DNA from: Morchella semilibera
Lineage: Eukaryota > Ascomycota > Pezizomycetes > Pezizales > Morchellaceae
Direction: 5' to 3'
Length of the DNA: 64,000 nucleotides
Assembly: GCA_009192285.1 (NCBI GenBank)
Contig: WBVU01000004.1
Location: forward strand, 3,680,001-3,744,000
In this document: positions 19,770 to 32,613 of the stretch, one piece after another
How positions within the stretch are numbered: position 1 is the stretch's first letter
Layout: every line of letters starts with the position of its first letter
Made by a program: the position numbers and the translations under genes
The notes under the pieces: model-generated
Told to the model about the DNA's origin: nothing
The model's input: the letters and a program-made list of their open reading frames with translations, nothing else
Databases searched by the model: none

Positions 19770-19793
19770 TACATACAATATGTATTGTATGTA
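19770..19793. repeat. 24-base palindrome (TACATACAATA arms)
   Basis: The arms at 19770-19780 and 19783-19793 are perfect reverse complements around a TG centre. It is non-coding and could extrude as a short hairpin. Confidence 0.75.
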
Positions 19794-22494
19794 CCCCCCG
19801 CTTTTGCCACTTTCACTTAACCTTCATCGCCATAGCCACCAAACTCTAACCTAAAGTACCTTCCTTCTCGAAAACCCTCTCCTATCTCACGGGTGTACCC
19901 GGGCGCTAGGAAACCACCATCGTGAACTTCCCCCACCCTCCCTAGCCCTAGCCTCCGTAGAGTAACTACGGCGATGGGGATGTAGAAGTATGGTAAGAGT
20001 TCGGGGCAGCCACCTAAACCATGTTTTTAGACAATAATTTTCTCCATCCCCCTAGCATTGGTACCTGCGAAATTGCCAAATTAGGAACGCACATGCAACC
20101 ATGTATGTATGTACGGGCGGCGTTATGTAAAGCGACGTCGTAAAAAGACTTGCAATCAGGACCAGGGTAGGGTTTGGGGGGGGGGGGGGTATGGAGTGTA
20201 TTGGAGGAGGGAAATGATTTCATATCCGTGCCTCACCTGCCTGGGGATTTAATATAATAGTCTGTATGATAGCCCGTATGGGATGATTTGGAGTGAGGGG
20301 GTGTCTTGCGGATATTCTCACAAGCGGTACCTAGACGGACGGCGGTGAAGGAGGAGGGGTTGGTATGTTGGATTTTACAGGTTGGTCGTTGGGAAACCCC
20401 CATTCGCTCTGATGCCCGCCGGGGGAGTAGGAGTCGGCCGCAACACTCCCCAGGGCTCGCTCATGTCTCGGGGCCCAGGGCCGAGCGACGCGAGACAGGA
20501 TGTGAGATGATATCACTTCACCCCATAGGCCCGGAGAATAATAGTCGCGCGCCTGCGCTGCGTGCCTGTGGGTAAGACATCTGAGATCTTGGAAGTCCTG
20601 TCTTGTTGGTGGTTTGGAAATTTTGTGAGCTGGGATTTGAAATATCTGTAACGTAACGTATAAACGCAGGCTGAATTACTCTACATCCTCTGAGCCAGTA
20701 GAATAGGAGCAGCTAGTAATTCAGCCGGCGAGGAGGATATGTGCTCCATCGAGATTAAGATAGATACTAGAAGTGTAGAGTAAATTTTAGATTTTGATTC
20801 ACTTGGAGGATCAAGATCGTCACGAAAATAAAAGAAAACGAGTGCGATTTCATGTTGCGAATCACGGGGTACCGAATGGCTGTAGCAGGCCGAATGTAAC
20901 AAGGCCGAACCCGGGCTTCATGACAATGCCATTCTTACCACACTCAGAAGCCTCAAGCAGAGACAGAGCTTAGCTTTATCCTCCTGCTCTATTTTATCGA
21001 GATAATGATTAAGACAGAAAAAGGCCCCTCTATATACTCCGGTCGGCCTGAAAAACAGTAGTTTTGGTACATGTAGTTAAAAGCCAAATTACTTTATAAG
21101 CTGTTTCTGAATGACGACAAACACATTGTCTAGGGCGTGGTACAGCCTCTAATGCCCCCTCGAAGCTTCATCAAGCTTTCACCATCCGTCCGTGCACTCT
21201 CACCACGCCCAAACAACCCCCAAAACAAACGTCCAAACGCTCGCACATACCCACATACCCACATACTCCAAATACTCCAAATACCCCCCTCATCTCCTCC
21301 GCCCTCGTCCTTTCCCCCATCATTCCTCGGCCCAAACATGTACTTACCCCTCCTCCCCCTCTCCGTCTCATCAAACATTGAAACGTTCCGACCAGGGCCT
21401 ACGCAACCGGCTGCGTCGGCACCGCACTCAGACTTACGCGTCCGCCTCCCCGTACGCGTGCCCCCCATTCTACCTCCAGGAGTACAAAAGGGCGTGCTGG
21501 AGCCAAGGCTTCTTCCAAGACGGCTTTTTTTTTTTTTCCCCTGTGGGGTTGCTGGGCGGTTGCTAAGTGGGATTGTCAGTGCAGCAGACGAGAAAGTGAA
21601 CGTGCAATCATTGACTAGATGCATCATAGCAACTAACAGTAGCGATGGGGGACTTTTTTTTATTTCTATTTGGTTATTATTATTGCTGCTCACTAATGTT
21701 AATATTTGATTTTTTGGATGTTAGGGACAGGCACGATCTTGCAGCTTGAATCTCAGCCGTAGTGATAGGTCATTTTCGTTGTTTTCTTCATGGTTGCTCA
21801 CTCACTGTTTGGCGAACCACAGGCTACAGACAGAAAAATACTTTTCACTCGCACCTCCTCACAACCTACTTCTACCATTCACAACCCACCTAACGTCACA
21901 ACCTATTCACAACCCAACCACCAACCACCAAACCTCTGCAGTGGGAAAAAATTTCCGCACCCCACATTAGCAATTGCCGTTCGATTTCAAAATATACCCA
22001 ACAGACTTTTACATAACACACCTCTCACTAGATATGATTCGAATACTCTCAACTTTACCAACTACCCCAACCAATCACTCTCGACTCCGTTGAAAGAATA
22101 ATTCTTGTAACAGACAGCCTGGCAGACAGCATACAACTATCTCTACCGATGGATGGACTGAACGGACTTTTCTAGGGCTGGAACATGATCGCACGATCTA
22201 CACAACAACAGCTTCATCACTTCACAACAGGGACCGCGAAACCTACAATGCAAATGATTTTTCACATCCAACCAGATTATTTATAAAAAAAAAAAGTAAC
22301 AAGAAAAGAGTAAGTAAAAAAAAAAAAAGAAGTTTCCGTCTACCCACACAAAAAAAAACAGTGAACAGACAGAAGAAGCACTCCAGGAACAAAAGAAATC
22401 CCTCCTCCCTCCCAGCCAAGCAAGACTTATACATCAAGAAAGCAAAAGAAAAGAACACAATGGCGCCACCCCACCCTCCACCAACCACGTCAAT

Positions 22495-24035
22495 TTACAA
22501 GAACGCTGCGAACCCCATCACGGCCGCTGCTACAGCCCAGCCAACGACACTGGTGCTGACCGAGGCCGCACCGTTCGACAAGCCAGTGGAAGAGGAGGAG
22601 GAGCTAGAGCTAGTTGAAGTCGAGGTGACACCACCGGTTCCGACACCACCGCCAGTGTTGGCTCCGTGGCCGCCCTCGGGGATGGCGGACTGGCTGACGG
22701 AGTTGGTAGCCTCGATGGTCTTGTCGGCGATAGCCTTGCCCTTGGAGTCGTTGATATCGAGCTTGACCTCGAGGTCGAGGCTGTCCAGTGAGAGGAACTT
22801 GCCCTTGACGAAGGTCTTCGTGTCGACACCATCGTCAATGTACTCCTGGCCAAGGGTGAAGGGGAGTGTGAGGTTTCCGTTGATGTTCTTGAACGAGGAC
22901 TCAGCGGGGCAGTCGACAGGGCGGTCAACAATATTGGTGTTGCTGGGGATCGAGATTTCCTCCGGGACCTTATCGAACGCAGTAACGAGAGTGTCATACT
23001 CGCTCATGATGTTGGCAGCGTCCCCATCGATCTCAACGATACCATACTTGTTTGGCTCCTCCGAGAACTCGTAGACAAGGCCTCCCGAGAAGACGCCAGT
23101 CATGTCATCTGAGTAGAGAGCACCGACCTCTTGCCAGACACGCGGGCGGACCTCGTTGCACCCGTACTCGGTGAAGAATACAGGGAGCGAGTAATCTGCG
23201 TAGTCCTCGACAAGCTTGTCGTAGCCCGAACCTTCAAATGTGTTGTCACCGCACCACTGGTAGGAGTTGACACCAAAGAAGTCAATATAGCCAGTGTCAC
23301 CGCACTCGAGGTAGTGCGCGAGCGATGTGCGGAACTTGAGGTCGTCGGCGTTGGAGTATCCGACGGGGATGACGCGGTGGACATGGTTAGTGATGTACGC
23401 CTTCATGTCACGGACGACGGCCTTGACATAGTTCGGCGAGGCCTCAGCGGAACCAGAGTCAAAGATAACCTCATTTCCAGCCAGGAAAGCAAGCATGTTA
23501 TCGTATCCTGAGAAGACCTCGATGACACCGAAGATGTGCTCGAGGTACATGGGAGTGTATGTGGTCCATGGCTCCTGGTTGTTGAGATGCTGGTGTTCAA
23601 GGGGCGAGTTTACGTCGAGCACGAGGTAGATGCCGGCCGCAGCGAGGAGCGTCATGCATGCGTCGTGATCAGCGGTGGGATCGACGGAATAGACACGAAT
23701 GGTGTTGATGCCGAGCTGCTGGAAGAGGAAGATGTCACGGGTGCAGGTCTCGACGTCGGAGAGAGGGTCCCCGCCCTTCTCAACGGCGGCGGAACCGCCG
23801 GGCTGGTAATCTACTCCCTTGATCTGCAGGGTATCAAATAACACCAATTAGTCAATCTGAAAATAGAAACTAGTAGTACATTCTAAGTAGAGCTGTAATT
23901 GTAGTAACTTACAAAGAAGGGCTTTCCAGTTTTTGAGTTGACAAAGTGCCTATCCTGGATTTCAATGATATCGATAGCAGCGGCCAGTCCGCTCAGGACG
24001 GTCATAGCACCGAGGGCAGCTGTAGAGAAACGCAT
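22495..24035 (-). CDS. GH72 beta-1,3-glucanosyltransferase (Gas/Gel/Phr type), GPI-anchored
   Basis: Cell-wall enzyme that cuts beta-1,3-glucan and joins the new end to another chain, acting outside the plasma membrane. Two exons (24035-23913 and 23823-22495, with an 89-base GT-AG intron) encode 483 residues. Residues 1-21 (MRFSTAALGAMTVLSGLAAA) are a signal peptide. The GH72 domain starts IDIIEIQDRHFVNSKTGKPF, and the splice joins KPFF to IKGVDYQPGG, a family hallmark. The two catalytic glutamates are in AGNEVIF and FFTEYGCNE. After about residue 400 comes a Ser/Thr/Gly-rich tail, then GWAVAAAVMGFAAFL, a GPI-anchor attachment signal. There is no Cys-rich X8/CBM43 domain, so it belongs to the shorter Gel/Gas subclass. 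It is a single gene with no related neighbours. Third-position C bias suggests strong expression. Antisense frames over it are shadows. Confidence 0.97.
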
Positions 24036-26573
24036 ATTGAAAATAAGTTTACTAAGGAGCTTTATTACTGAAAAAATATAAATGCTCTGCCTTGTATGTT
24101 TGCCGAAGGGCTGTGGGGGGGTGATGAGATGTGTCTGTTAAACGATTTTTATTCTAGTGTATCTTGTGGATGGACGAGGACAGTATGTCGCCTCAATTAA
24201 GGTTTAAAGAAGAAAAAAAGAAAGGGTAAAAAAAGACCTTTAAAGATCGATAGCGAGTGTCGTGAATAGGATGAGAAAAGTTCAAGAAGGGGGGGGGGGG
24301 AAGAGGAAAAGAAGAAGAGTAGGTGAGTAGAAATACAAGAAACTGTGGAAGGTAGGGGACGGAGGTCAATTCAAAAAGGGGAGGTGTGCCCAGAGTTTAT
24401 TATTTGCGCCCAGATTTCGCCCAGAGATTCATTTTTCTGCCAAAACTGTTTCGCTACGGGGAGTTAGATACCCAAACAGGGAGGGGGGGAGAGTGATCGC
24501 TTCACCCGTTCGCCCTCAGTGCTTCACCCCCCTCAAAATTGCACCTGCAGCCCAGCGCGTGAGAGAGTCGATCCAGTCCAACCAACCACCATCCATATTC
24601 CCCTTACAGCAAACATGCTGCTTGTGCTGGTGCGCGCGCGGGAAAGTGCAATATCAAAGCGTCCAAGGTTCGGTACACCTTCTCTTCCTAGTCAGAAGTG
24701 TAGTACCTCTAATTCTAATTCTAGATAAATCACCACCACTAACGTCTTACTCCTCGCCTTCATCCGCTGGCATCTTTTTTTTTCCTCTTTTGCTACGCCG
24801 TTAATTCTACGAGGAAATAAACTCCATCTAGAAAAGACCAGTAGGTATTTCTCCTTCCCCAAGCGAGAGAGAGAGCGCCCCAATGCATGCCACCGCCCCT
24901 TGAATGATACATACATGTAGTCTGAAGCGGCTAAACGACCACCTACCTTCTTTGCCTGCCTTCTCGCCAGCTTCCTTATGGGCCATAATTATATTCCGCC
25001 TTGGCGTCGTGTATGCGAAACGAAGGCCAAGAAAACCACTGCATACACCTAACTACATGTAGCAATAGCAATGTACTTGGAGTTACCCTCTTACACCCAA
25101 ATGCATACATGTATATCCCCCCATGGGCCAAAACAATGTCACAACTCAAAATTAATACCATCTTCACTCAAGCTTCTCGCTCTCCCATAATCAAAATCTG
25201 CTACCAGCAATTAGCTGAAGAACCAGGTACCAAGATTACCTCCGACAGCCAGCTTCGCTTCGGCTCCTCCCGAACATTCACGGCGCTAGCTCTCTAAACT
25301 TGTATGTAGGACCATTGTAGGTACACTCTAGGGTGTTCCTGCAAGGTACTTGCTGCACCGCCCCCCAGGCAAGCAAGCTGAGGCCAGTGCGATGGGTAAG
25401 CATAATCCGACATCTGATCGCCACAAACCCACCCATCCCTTGTCGCCCACTCTCTAAACCCTAACCCATGAAATCCCGGAGGGAGTCCGATCCGGGACGG
25501 GGGATGGCCAAGTGAAGGAGACACGCGTTTCATCTCGGCGACGGGTTGGTTGGTTGGGGGAGAGAGAGTCTTGGTTCTTCTTTTTTTTTTTTATTCAATT
25601 TGTTGCCGCCGTGGAGAGAAAAGTTGGGTTGAGGACGAGAGAGGGAGGTTTCAGGGGGAGCGGAGAGATGAACATGAAACAAACGCTAACCTTGCTAAAC
25701 TAGTCTGAGTAGATCGTTTATCCTGCCAAGAACGTGGGAGGATGAGGAGGGGGTTATGTAAAATAAAATTGATCTCGAAAGGGCTTGCACAGGCGTGGAT
25801 ATGAAATTGGAAACTGGGAACTGGAAACTGGAATTGGCGTCTGTATGATGCGCAAAAATAAACCATCACTAAACAAATCACACTGACGTCGTCGTTCCAT
25901 CTCTCCTACCTACACGCCACATAACATACACGTCTTCGGTCGGTCGCAATCAAAACGTGGTGGTTGTGGTTCTGGAATCATTTCTGGGCGATAATTCTCC
26001 GAGAGGGGGCGGTCACGACAGCCTTCCAAGAGATCCCAAGAAGATACCATACATAAAGCACAGCAGCCACGAAACAGGGTCCGTTAGATCCATGCTGCAC
26101 AAATTTACCGCCATCTCCTACGCGCATCACATAGGGAGGATGCATACGGAATTAAAACGCCAATCGATTCGATACGGCTTGGAATACCTCCGCACGAGCC
26201 GCCGTTTCTTGTCCTGCTTCAGGGTGACGAGTATACACATGAAGAGATAAAGGCGGTCATTTCCATTGCAGGATTTTTTTTTTTAAGATGTTGATTGACA
26301 GACGTGCATGAACGCGGGAGGTTTGTTTTGCCATTACAAGATGTTTTGCCATTGAGCGGCAGCATCCCTAATTTAGTGCCATCATACATTTATTACATGT
26401 AGGATGGAAAGATGAGAGTCTAGTAGATAATCCCGGAATAAGAACCTAAAGGAAAAATAAGTAGTAAAATACTTATCGTATTCTGTAGCTTCCCAATCCC
26501 AACAGGTACCCTCGTATTTTACCTTGTCTACCTGTTTGGTTCTTTCCTGGAATCGCTCATGTAGTACCAGGTG

Positions 26574-26625
26574 GGCGGAGCCACCAAAGTGAGCCGAGTG
26601 ATAACCCGTGGCCCAGTATTCTCAC
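26574..26625 (+). repeat. Dispersed short repeat, copy 1 (CCGAGTGAT motif)
   Basis: It contains GGGCGGAGC, then CCGAGTGAT at 26594-26602, then AACCCGTGGCCCA. It aligns with the stretch at 27428-27475 over about 45 bases with some indels. The order and spacing of blocks are kept, so the two are copies of one element, perhaps a SINE-like one. Confidence 0.5.
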
Positions 26626-27427
26626 CTCGAGCTAAGGTTTACAATCGACCACCTACCATCACATGCCAGCGCGTGCCCCCTCTATAGTTACACTCTTCCT
26701 CCCATCTATCCTACACAGCCTCTACCGCTAACTCTTACCTCCTCAACCCCGCATCTCTAGTCGAAAATACTGTACTAATCACTTCAATGCCTCCAATTCC
26801 TCAAAGCTGATATGATTGGATACATGTGCTTGCATCCGTAGCAGAGAAAATTCTGTGGCAAATTACCGCCCTCATCCGACAAGCCGGTTGGATTCTCACC
26901 ACGAAGTTCAATTTTTTTTCTATTGGGAGTGATCCTTAGGTATGAGATGGCTGATGGAGAGAATCTATAATCTATAAGGATCGACCGGTGAGCTAAATAG
27001 AGAAAAGGGGGAACGCTCCTCCGATGGCTACAATCATGGAACGAGTGTTCTTTAATCAGTACAACCTCATCGGAGCATCAATCACCAAACAGCCCTCGGT
27101 ATTATTAGACGGGCCATCAAAGCGATAGGGTCTTGTTAGCCTATAATAGCTACTTCAGGGAGTACACATAGGAGGGGACCAGAACATGGACAGGCTTTTT
27201 TCTTGTTTTGCAGTCTTGATTGGAAGTCGGGTGCAGCATTATAACCCCCAAAACACCGGCGCGCGCAGCACCGCATGATGTGGTGAGTGCGGAGCTAGTA
27301 TCATGCTCTATCCGCGCGGTTCGGTGTTGCGGTGCCATAATGAAATTTTGTATGTAGCCACTCATGTACTCTGCTCTTACCTACATATGTACATGGTAGC
27401 TGTTACCCGGTTGTTTAATACGGAGGG

Positions 27428-27475
27428 GGCGGAGCTAAAGAACGAGTGATTACCCATGGCCCACTCTTCTGCAAT
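27428..27475 (+). repeat. Dispersed short repeat, copy 2 (CGAGTGAT motif)
   Basis: GGGCGGAGC, then ACGAGTGAT at 27442-27450, then TACCCATGGCCCA, with a similar TTCT run after. It is related to the copy at 26574. Confidence 0.5.
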
Positions 27476-28857
27476 CGGCCCTTCGGGCTTCCGAAGCGCC
27501 ATCAACAACCACCTCCCCGCCCCACCTCCCGCCTCTGTACCCTCTGCTATGCTCGAGATACCAATTCTAGTTAATCCATATGGCCACGAGCACCGTCAAT
27601 CAAAGCTCCACCAACCACAATCGGACTCGCAGGCTAAGCTATGTACTTGACCTACCACAACTCAGCACCCAAACCACCAGTAGGTACAGTACAGTATGTA
27701 GGTTCAGCTGCCCACCCCCGGTGGGCCGGATGATTGTTTGTTCCTTGCGCTCTCCACCACATAGATACCTACTCGGTGGTGCATCCATGGCCTACGTACA
27801 ATCTGGTATATGGTAAGGGGAGGGGGGGCTGTGTTTCCAGAAACCTCCCCCCCCCCCAAAAAAAAAGCCTCATAGAATCCCATAACCCCGCAATATACCG
27901 GAACATCTCCCGCCCTCGCTGTCCGGCGGGGCGGGCGCCGCAAAACCTCGATACCCGTACCCCTCCCCCCCTCCCCCCGTATTCGTAGCACCCATAACGC
28001 TGTTCTGAAGATAAGAAAGTAGCTCAAACAAACGCAGGTTCATCTCGCCTTAGGTATAATAGGTCTAACCTACATAGCTGTAGCTACACCCCGGGCCGCC
28101 GGCCATGGCGAAACCACTAGGGTTAGGGGTGATTTACAACCCTCCACCGCCTGGGGGACCTTGATCGGATGTAAACACATGCATCCAATCACATGTAGTT
28201 ATGTAAATTCCGCAGCCACCCATGGAACCCCCTCCCCCTTACCCCCTTATTGGATGTAGAATTAGTAATACAATACATACGAATACGAGCTACTATGTAA
28301 GCTGAACCCCCCGCCAGCTAGCGTTCAAAAAGACCGAGTGATGGCCCATGCAGCTAGCGTTCCTCTCTGCCTACATGTACGTACCGCCTCTCTCCCCATT
28401 AACCCGCTACATAGTTTGTCAACCGGCCCCCGCTGCAGGAGACCGGTTTTGGTTTTGGTGTAGTATGAGGTTACTGTTATAATTACCAGTGTCTAAGTTC
28501 CCACTCGGGAGCTCGGGAGCCTAGAATCTCTAAAGAAAGGAGGGGAAAAAAAATTCATGTTGATTAAAGCCTACTTTTCCCCACCAACTCTTTCTGGGTT
28601 TCTTTTAACATGCACATGCATTTAGATTAGAGGTTAAGAGTTAGGGAGGGGGGGAGGAAAGGGAAAAGATCAAACCAATGAATTGAAGGAAAAGATCCCT
28701 AAGAAAGAGAGAAAAAAAGTACTTGAGACGAAAAGCTACAAAACAGAAAGAGAAAGAAGAAACCACGCTTCCAGATGCCAAGTATTCCCATAAAATATAA
28801 GAAATAAGTAAAACCACAACACAACCCAGCCTAGCAAAAAAAAAAAAGAAAAAATTA

Positions 28858-31650
28858 CTACTTCTCCTTCCACCTCCCCTTCACACTCCCCCTCGTACCA
28901 GTCCTCACCAACACTTCCGCCGTCTTACTCCTCTCCTCGTACAGCGCCTTCAGGTCCCTCACCGCCGCACTCCCCACCACCGGTACCGGCCTCTCTACCA
29001 CTGAGCTACGCCTACTCTCGTTACCGGCGCCGGCGCTGGCAAGGCTGACGAGGGTGCCCGATCTACTCCTACTGCCGACGCTGGTGCTCTCGAGCGTCTT
29101 TGCCCTGACCATCGGTGTCGCCGTGGGGAGATTCTGGTTGGGATTGAATTTAGCGCGATTTAGAGAGTTTGCGATCGCAGCAACGCTTGAAGAAGAAGAT
29201 ATTGGGGCAACAGGGATAGAAGCAGAAGTGGAGGTAGAGCTAGGGGAGGGGGAGAATGAAGTAACAGAGGGCAGGAATGAGGATGATACAGCTCTCCTCA
29301 CGACCCGCGGTGGGGCCGGGGAGGAGACAGAGAGGGAGCGGGTAAGAAATGGGTGTGTATTGTGGGGGCTTAGGTTTGTGGATGATGAGTATGATGACGG
29401 ACCTCTTGACAGTGTCCCCTCGTTACTGCCACCTGCGAGCGCCTGCAGACTCGCCTTGCGGCGCAACACTATTCCTCCAGGGGGGCTGGCATCCGCATCC
29501 TGCGGTGTTTGTGGTGGGGGTGGTTGGGTCGTGGCACCGGCAGCGAATGTGGAGGCACTGGGGGTCGAGCCGCGTCTGTAGACTACAGGCGGGGGTGTCA
29601 AGACAGGTTGAGGCTGTAGAGGCGGTTGCAGCGGAGATGATTGGATGTCTTCGGTGTCGACCAGTGTTTGCCCATCAAGGGAAGGACGGCTGCTCTCGCC
29701 AACTGACTTTCTGGGAGGGCTGGTTCCCCCATCGCCATATTTCTTCTCTGGGCCAGGGAGCTTCTTTCTCTGTATCTTCCCGGATCCATAAGGTGGAGGA
29801 GAGGTTGTAGGTGTTGGGGGATTGATCCCGAACTCTATCGAGCTGCCGTTAGAGCTGTGCCTCCCATGGCTCGCATTAGGCCTTTCCGGAAGTCTCGGGG
29901 CGAGCTCCTCAATCCGCTCCATGGCAACCTCGAGAAACTTGCGTACGCCTGAGGAAGCCTTTGCATCTGCTACCATATCATCAGATAGAATCAGACTTGG
30001 TGCTATACACACAGCCAAATTTTTCGGCGTCATCTTGTTAATCGCCGCATATTGAGATACCAGCGCAAGCAATGGAAGAAGGTGTTTCAGCAACAAAACC
30101 CTACTTGCAATTGGGAGCCCCTTCTCTCCTTCAAGGAGATCTTTAACCTTGGGGAAGATGAGGTCTTCGCCTAGCCTATCTCCATCATCAGCGCCAGTAA
30201 TAGCGGATGTGAAGGACATCAGCGTGTCGTAGCATTCTGCCGGAAATATTGGCTCCGGGAGAGATCGGTAGTAGAGCTTTATCAGGGCGGCGCATGTGTG
30301 AGGCCCCCACTCATCCAATTTAAGATACTGCTTACGGTCCACAGCCTCACGGAGGATATCTAGAAGGGTAGAGTTCGGGGGGACACGGAAAATCCCCTCA
30401 ATGTGTAAACATTTCGAACGTACATAGCGTGATGCATCGATGAGGAACTGCGGGAGGGGCATGTTCTCACCAACACGGGGTGGGTTGGCAGCATTGTGGA
30501 ATGGCGGAGAGCCGAAAATAGGTGGAGGTGGATTAGGGGTGGTGATTGTCTGGGAGAGTTTACGGTCATGGAAATACACAACCGGAGGGATGTTGAGACT
30601 TGTGATCTTGAGATGATTTGCGAGATCTGATAAGCTATTCACTGTTATATAGAGTGCTACTGTTAGCTCCAATTGCTAAGAAACTTATTCAATTGGCGGG
30701 TATACGTACAATGGACCACCTTCTTCCTAAACTTGACGGAAACTACACCAGCCATCATTTCAAAAAGGATACGGACCCAAGCTTTCTCGTGGACAACCCA
30801 CAGCTTTCGTATCCTCTTCCTTACTGCTCTTCCTAACTGTAGACATCGTCAGCTTCCCACCCAAGACCCACAGGTTGAAACCCATATACAAAAAAGGGCC
30901 ACGAACCAAATTATAAGCCTGCAGCGTCCACGCCCAAGACGGTCTATTCCCCTGAGAAGCCCCACCACCACCATTTCCTGTTCCCCCAGTCCCGGGCATG
31001 CCACCCCCACCCGAGAAAAAGATAACCGAGTAGCTCCCACCCAGTTCCTCAGGACCGAGTTCATCATCTGACGGAATAATTCCCAAAACGTACGGCAACA
31101 GCTTATTATAATCCACCTGCTTCGCATCTGGAAAGCTCGCTGCGCACAGGATCAACAGGGGGCCACCTGACTCCGGGTCATACCCAGACCTATACAATAT
31201 CCTCCCCGCGAGCGCCGCCAACGCCGGGTCATACGCCGGATCATCCGGTTCGGGAGCCTTCATGGCCATGTTAGACATTGAAGCTGCTGACGACGTCGAG
31301 CAATCGGATACTGGGGACGTTGGGGACGTTGGTGTCGACGATGATACGCTCCGTGACGCGGGGCGGTTCGGGAGCTTGGCGAACTGTTCCTGGGCGAGTC
31401 CCCCGAGAGTTTGGAGCTTATCTGGGAGGGTTTGGAGGCGGCCAGGGACGGATTTGATGTTGTCGGGGACGGCCTGAATTGTTCCTGCTATTTGGGGGAA
31501 GCGGTCTGGGAGGGATTGAATTTGATTGCGTAGTGTGGAGACACGACCGGGGACGGAGTCGCGGAAGCGGTTGAAGGATTGACGGGCTGAAGACGTGGAG
31601 GATCCAGGGGGAGTGTACCGGTCACCATCCTGGGAGTAGCGACTATCCAT
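28858..31650 (-). CDS. BCH (CRAL-TRIO-like) plus RhoGAP protein, Ecm25/p50RhoGAP type
   Basis: GTPase-activating protein predicted to switch off Rho/Cdc42 GTPases. Three exons on the minus strand (31650-30907, 30836-30710, 30641-28858) give 884 residues; both introns (70 and 68 bases) are GT-AG and restore the frame. The N-terminal 140 residues are Ser/Pro-rich with repeated PDRFP/PDKLQ segments. A BCH/CRAL-TRIO-like domain spans about residues 145-305 (LYRSGYDPESGGPLLILCAA, WTLQAYNLLGRAVRKRIRKL, LWVVHEKAWVRILFEMMAGV), crossing both splice sites. The RhoGAP domain at about 330-510 has the arginine finger in EGIFRVPP (near residue 376), plus CAALIKLYYRSLPEPIFP and MTPKNLAVCIAPSL. The rest is a long Ser/Pro-rich disordered tail ending KGRWKEK. 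The arrangement matches yeast Ecm25 and animal p50RhoGAP; BCH domains bind lipid or GTPases. The target GTPase cannot be read from the sequence. Confidence 0.93.
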
Positions 31651-32373
31651 AGCTCCTTTTGGGGGGGGGGGGGGTACAACGAAGCCTTCCCAATACTATT
31701 GCTGCTGACTTGACTCGTGCTTGCTTACTTGATTGATGCTGCCCCTAGCTGCTCCTAGATTAATCCGGATGAGATGTGGGTGTGATGCGTGTGGTATGTG
31801 GTGTGTGTGTAGGATGTGGGAGGGGTGTCGACACCTTGCGGATAGATAGAAGATAGATGAAAGAGAATGGGGGTGGGTGGTGGGGGTGGGGGTTAAGGTA
31901 CAGACAGATGCAATCTTCGTGGGATAGAGGGAAGGAGGGGAGGAGGGGGGGGAACTGCTGTCAAACGTTTTTAGTATCAAGTCAAGGGTCCATCCAAACA
32001 CGTGCACAACAAACAAAAAGCACGAGAGTGAGAATAGAGAGAGAGAGAGAGAAGAGAAGAGAAGCGAGTGAGCCCGCGGATCGTTTCTTTCATACTGCAA
32101 AAAATAGAACTCCTCACGTGACGTGAGAAAATACGCAACATCAGACAACATTACATACTTTACTTTACATAGCTGACATTCCCATTCATTTATTCCCCAT
32201 GGAAGCAACTAGACGGACAGACAGAGCTTGCCTTTCTACTCGTGCACCGTGAGTGACCTGCATGGATCCGCATCGGTTTCGGTTATCAAACTCTACTGGC
32301 TACCTATGTACTATGACATGATTGGAGAGAAGAAGGGCAATTTTGATTTATCAAAAACATCATAGATGCACCT

Positions 32374-32412
32374 TCTCGTTTCTCGTTTCTCGTTTCTCGT
32401 TTCTCGTTTCTC
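32374..32412. repeat. Tandem repeat of a 7-base unit (TCTCGTT)
   Basis: Five to six perfect head-to-tail copies of the unit in non-coding DNA. Confidence 0.9.
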
Positions 32413-32487
32413 CAACTCTATCTCCAACTCTGCTCTACGTATATAGTAAGAACACCATTACCACCACCATCAATTGCACACCAAGTA

Positions 32488-32613
32488 TCCCATAAACCGT
32501 CGACACCCCTTCACAAAATGCCAACAAGTGGCTAGTGCTAATAAATTTTGTGGTACTTGTTGGTGTGGCTTTTGGTCCCAAATGAGGGGTGTCAGTATCG
32601 ACGGTTTATGGGA
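32488..32613. mobile_element. MITE with perfect 16-base inverted ends and TA duplication
   Basis: A 126-base element. The left end TCCCATAAACCGTCGA is repeated perfectly inverted at the right end, and TA flanks both sides (32486-32487, 32614-32615), giving 18 matching bases in all. The interior is also self-complementary (GCCAACAAGT against ACTTGTTGG), so the whole element can fold into one hairpin. TA target duplication is the mark of Tc1/mariner-type transposition. It has no coding capacity. The perfect ends suggest a fairly recent insertion. Confidence 0.85.

Larger units (their letters stand above)
17945..22494. other. Intergenic DNA between GDH and the GH72 gene
   Basis: The first few hundred bases are the GDH promoter. 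A 22-base poly-A run lies near 18305. There is a perfect 16-base palindrome at 18712-18727 and a 24-base hairpin at 19770-19793. Long C and G runs occur near 19148 and 20177. Frames of 187 and 190 codons lie opposite each other at 21130-21709 but are low-complexity and show no domain. The A-rich plus strand at 22240-22494 is probably the 3' end of the GH72 transcript. Confidence 0.55.
24036..28857. other. Intergenic DNA with dispersed short repeats
   Basis: The GH72 promoter side carries a G run near 24292. Further on are several TACATGTA palindromes (near 24909, 25053, 25106, 26394, 28372) and near-repeats of TGGAAACTGG at about 25806-25838. Three related copies of the CCGAGTGAT motif lie at 26594-26602, 27442-27450 and 28334-28342; the first two share flanking sequence including GGGCGGAGC before them. 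Frames around 27450-28030 are low-complexity. I see no gene. Confidence 0.55.

Noticed and set aside
21130-21709. Facing frames of 187 (minus) and 190 (plus) codons
   Set aside because: Both are Pro/Ser- or Gly/Arg-rich by-products of C/T-rich DNA, with homopolymer runs (a Phe run from poly-T), no domain and no splice logic. At most one could be real, and neither shows support.
22361-23074. 237-codon plus-strand frame
   Set aside because: It lies antisense to the GH72 gene and is a shadow of that gene's third-position codon bias.
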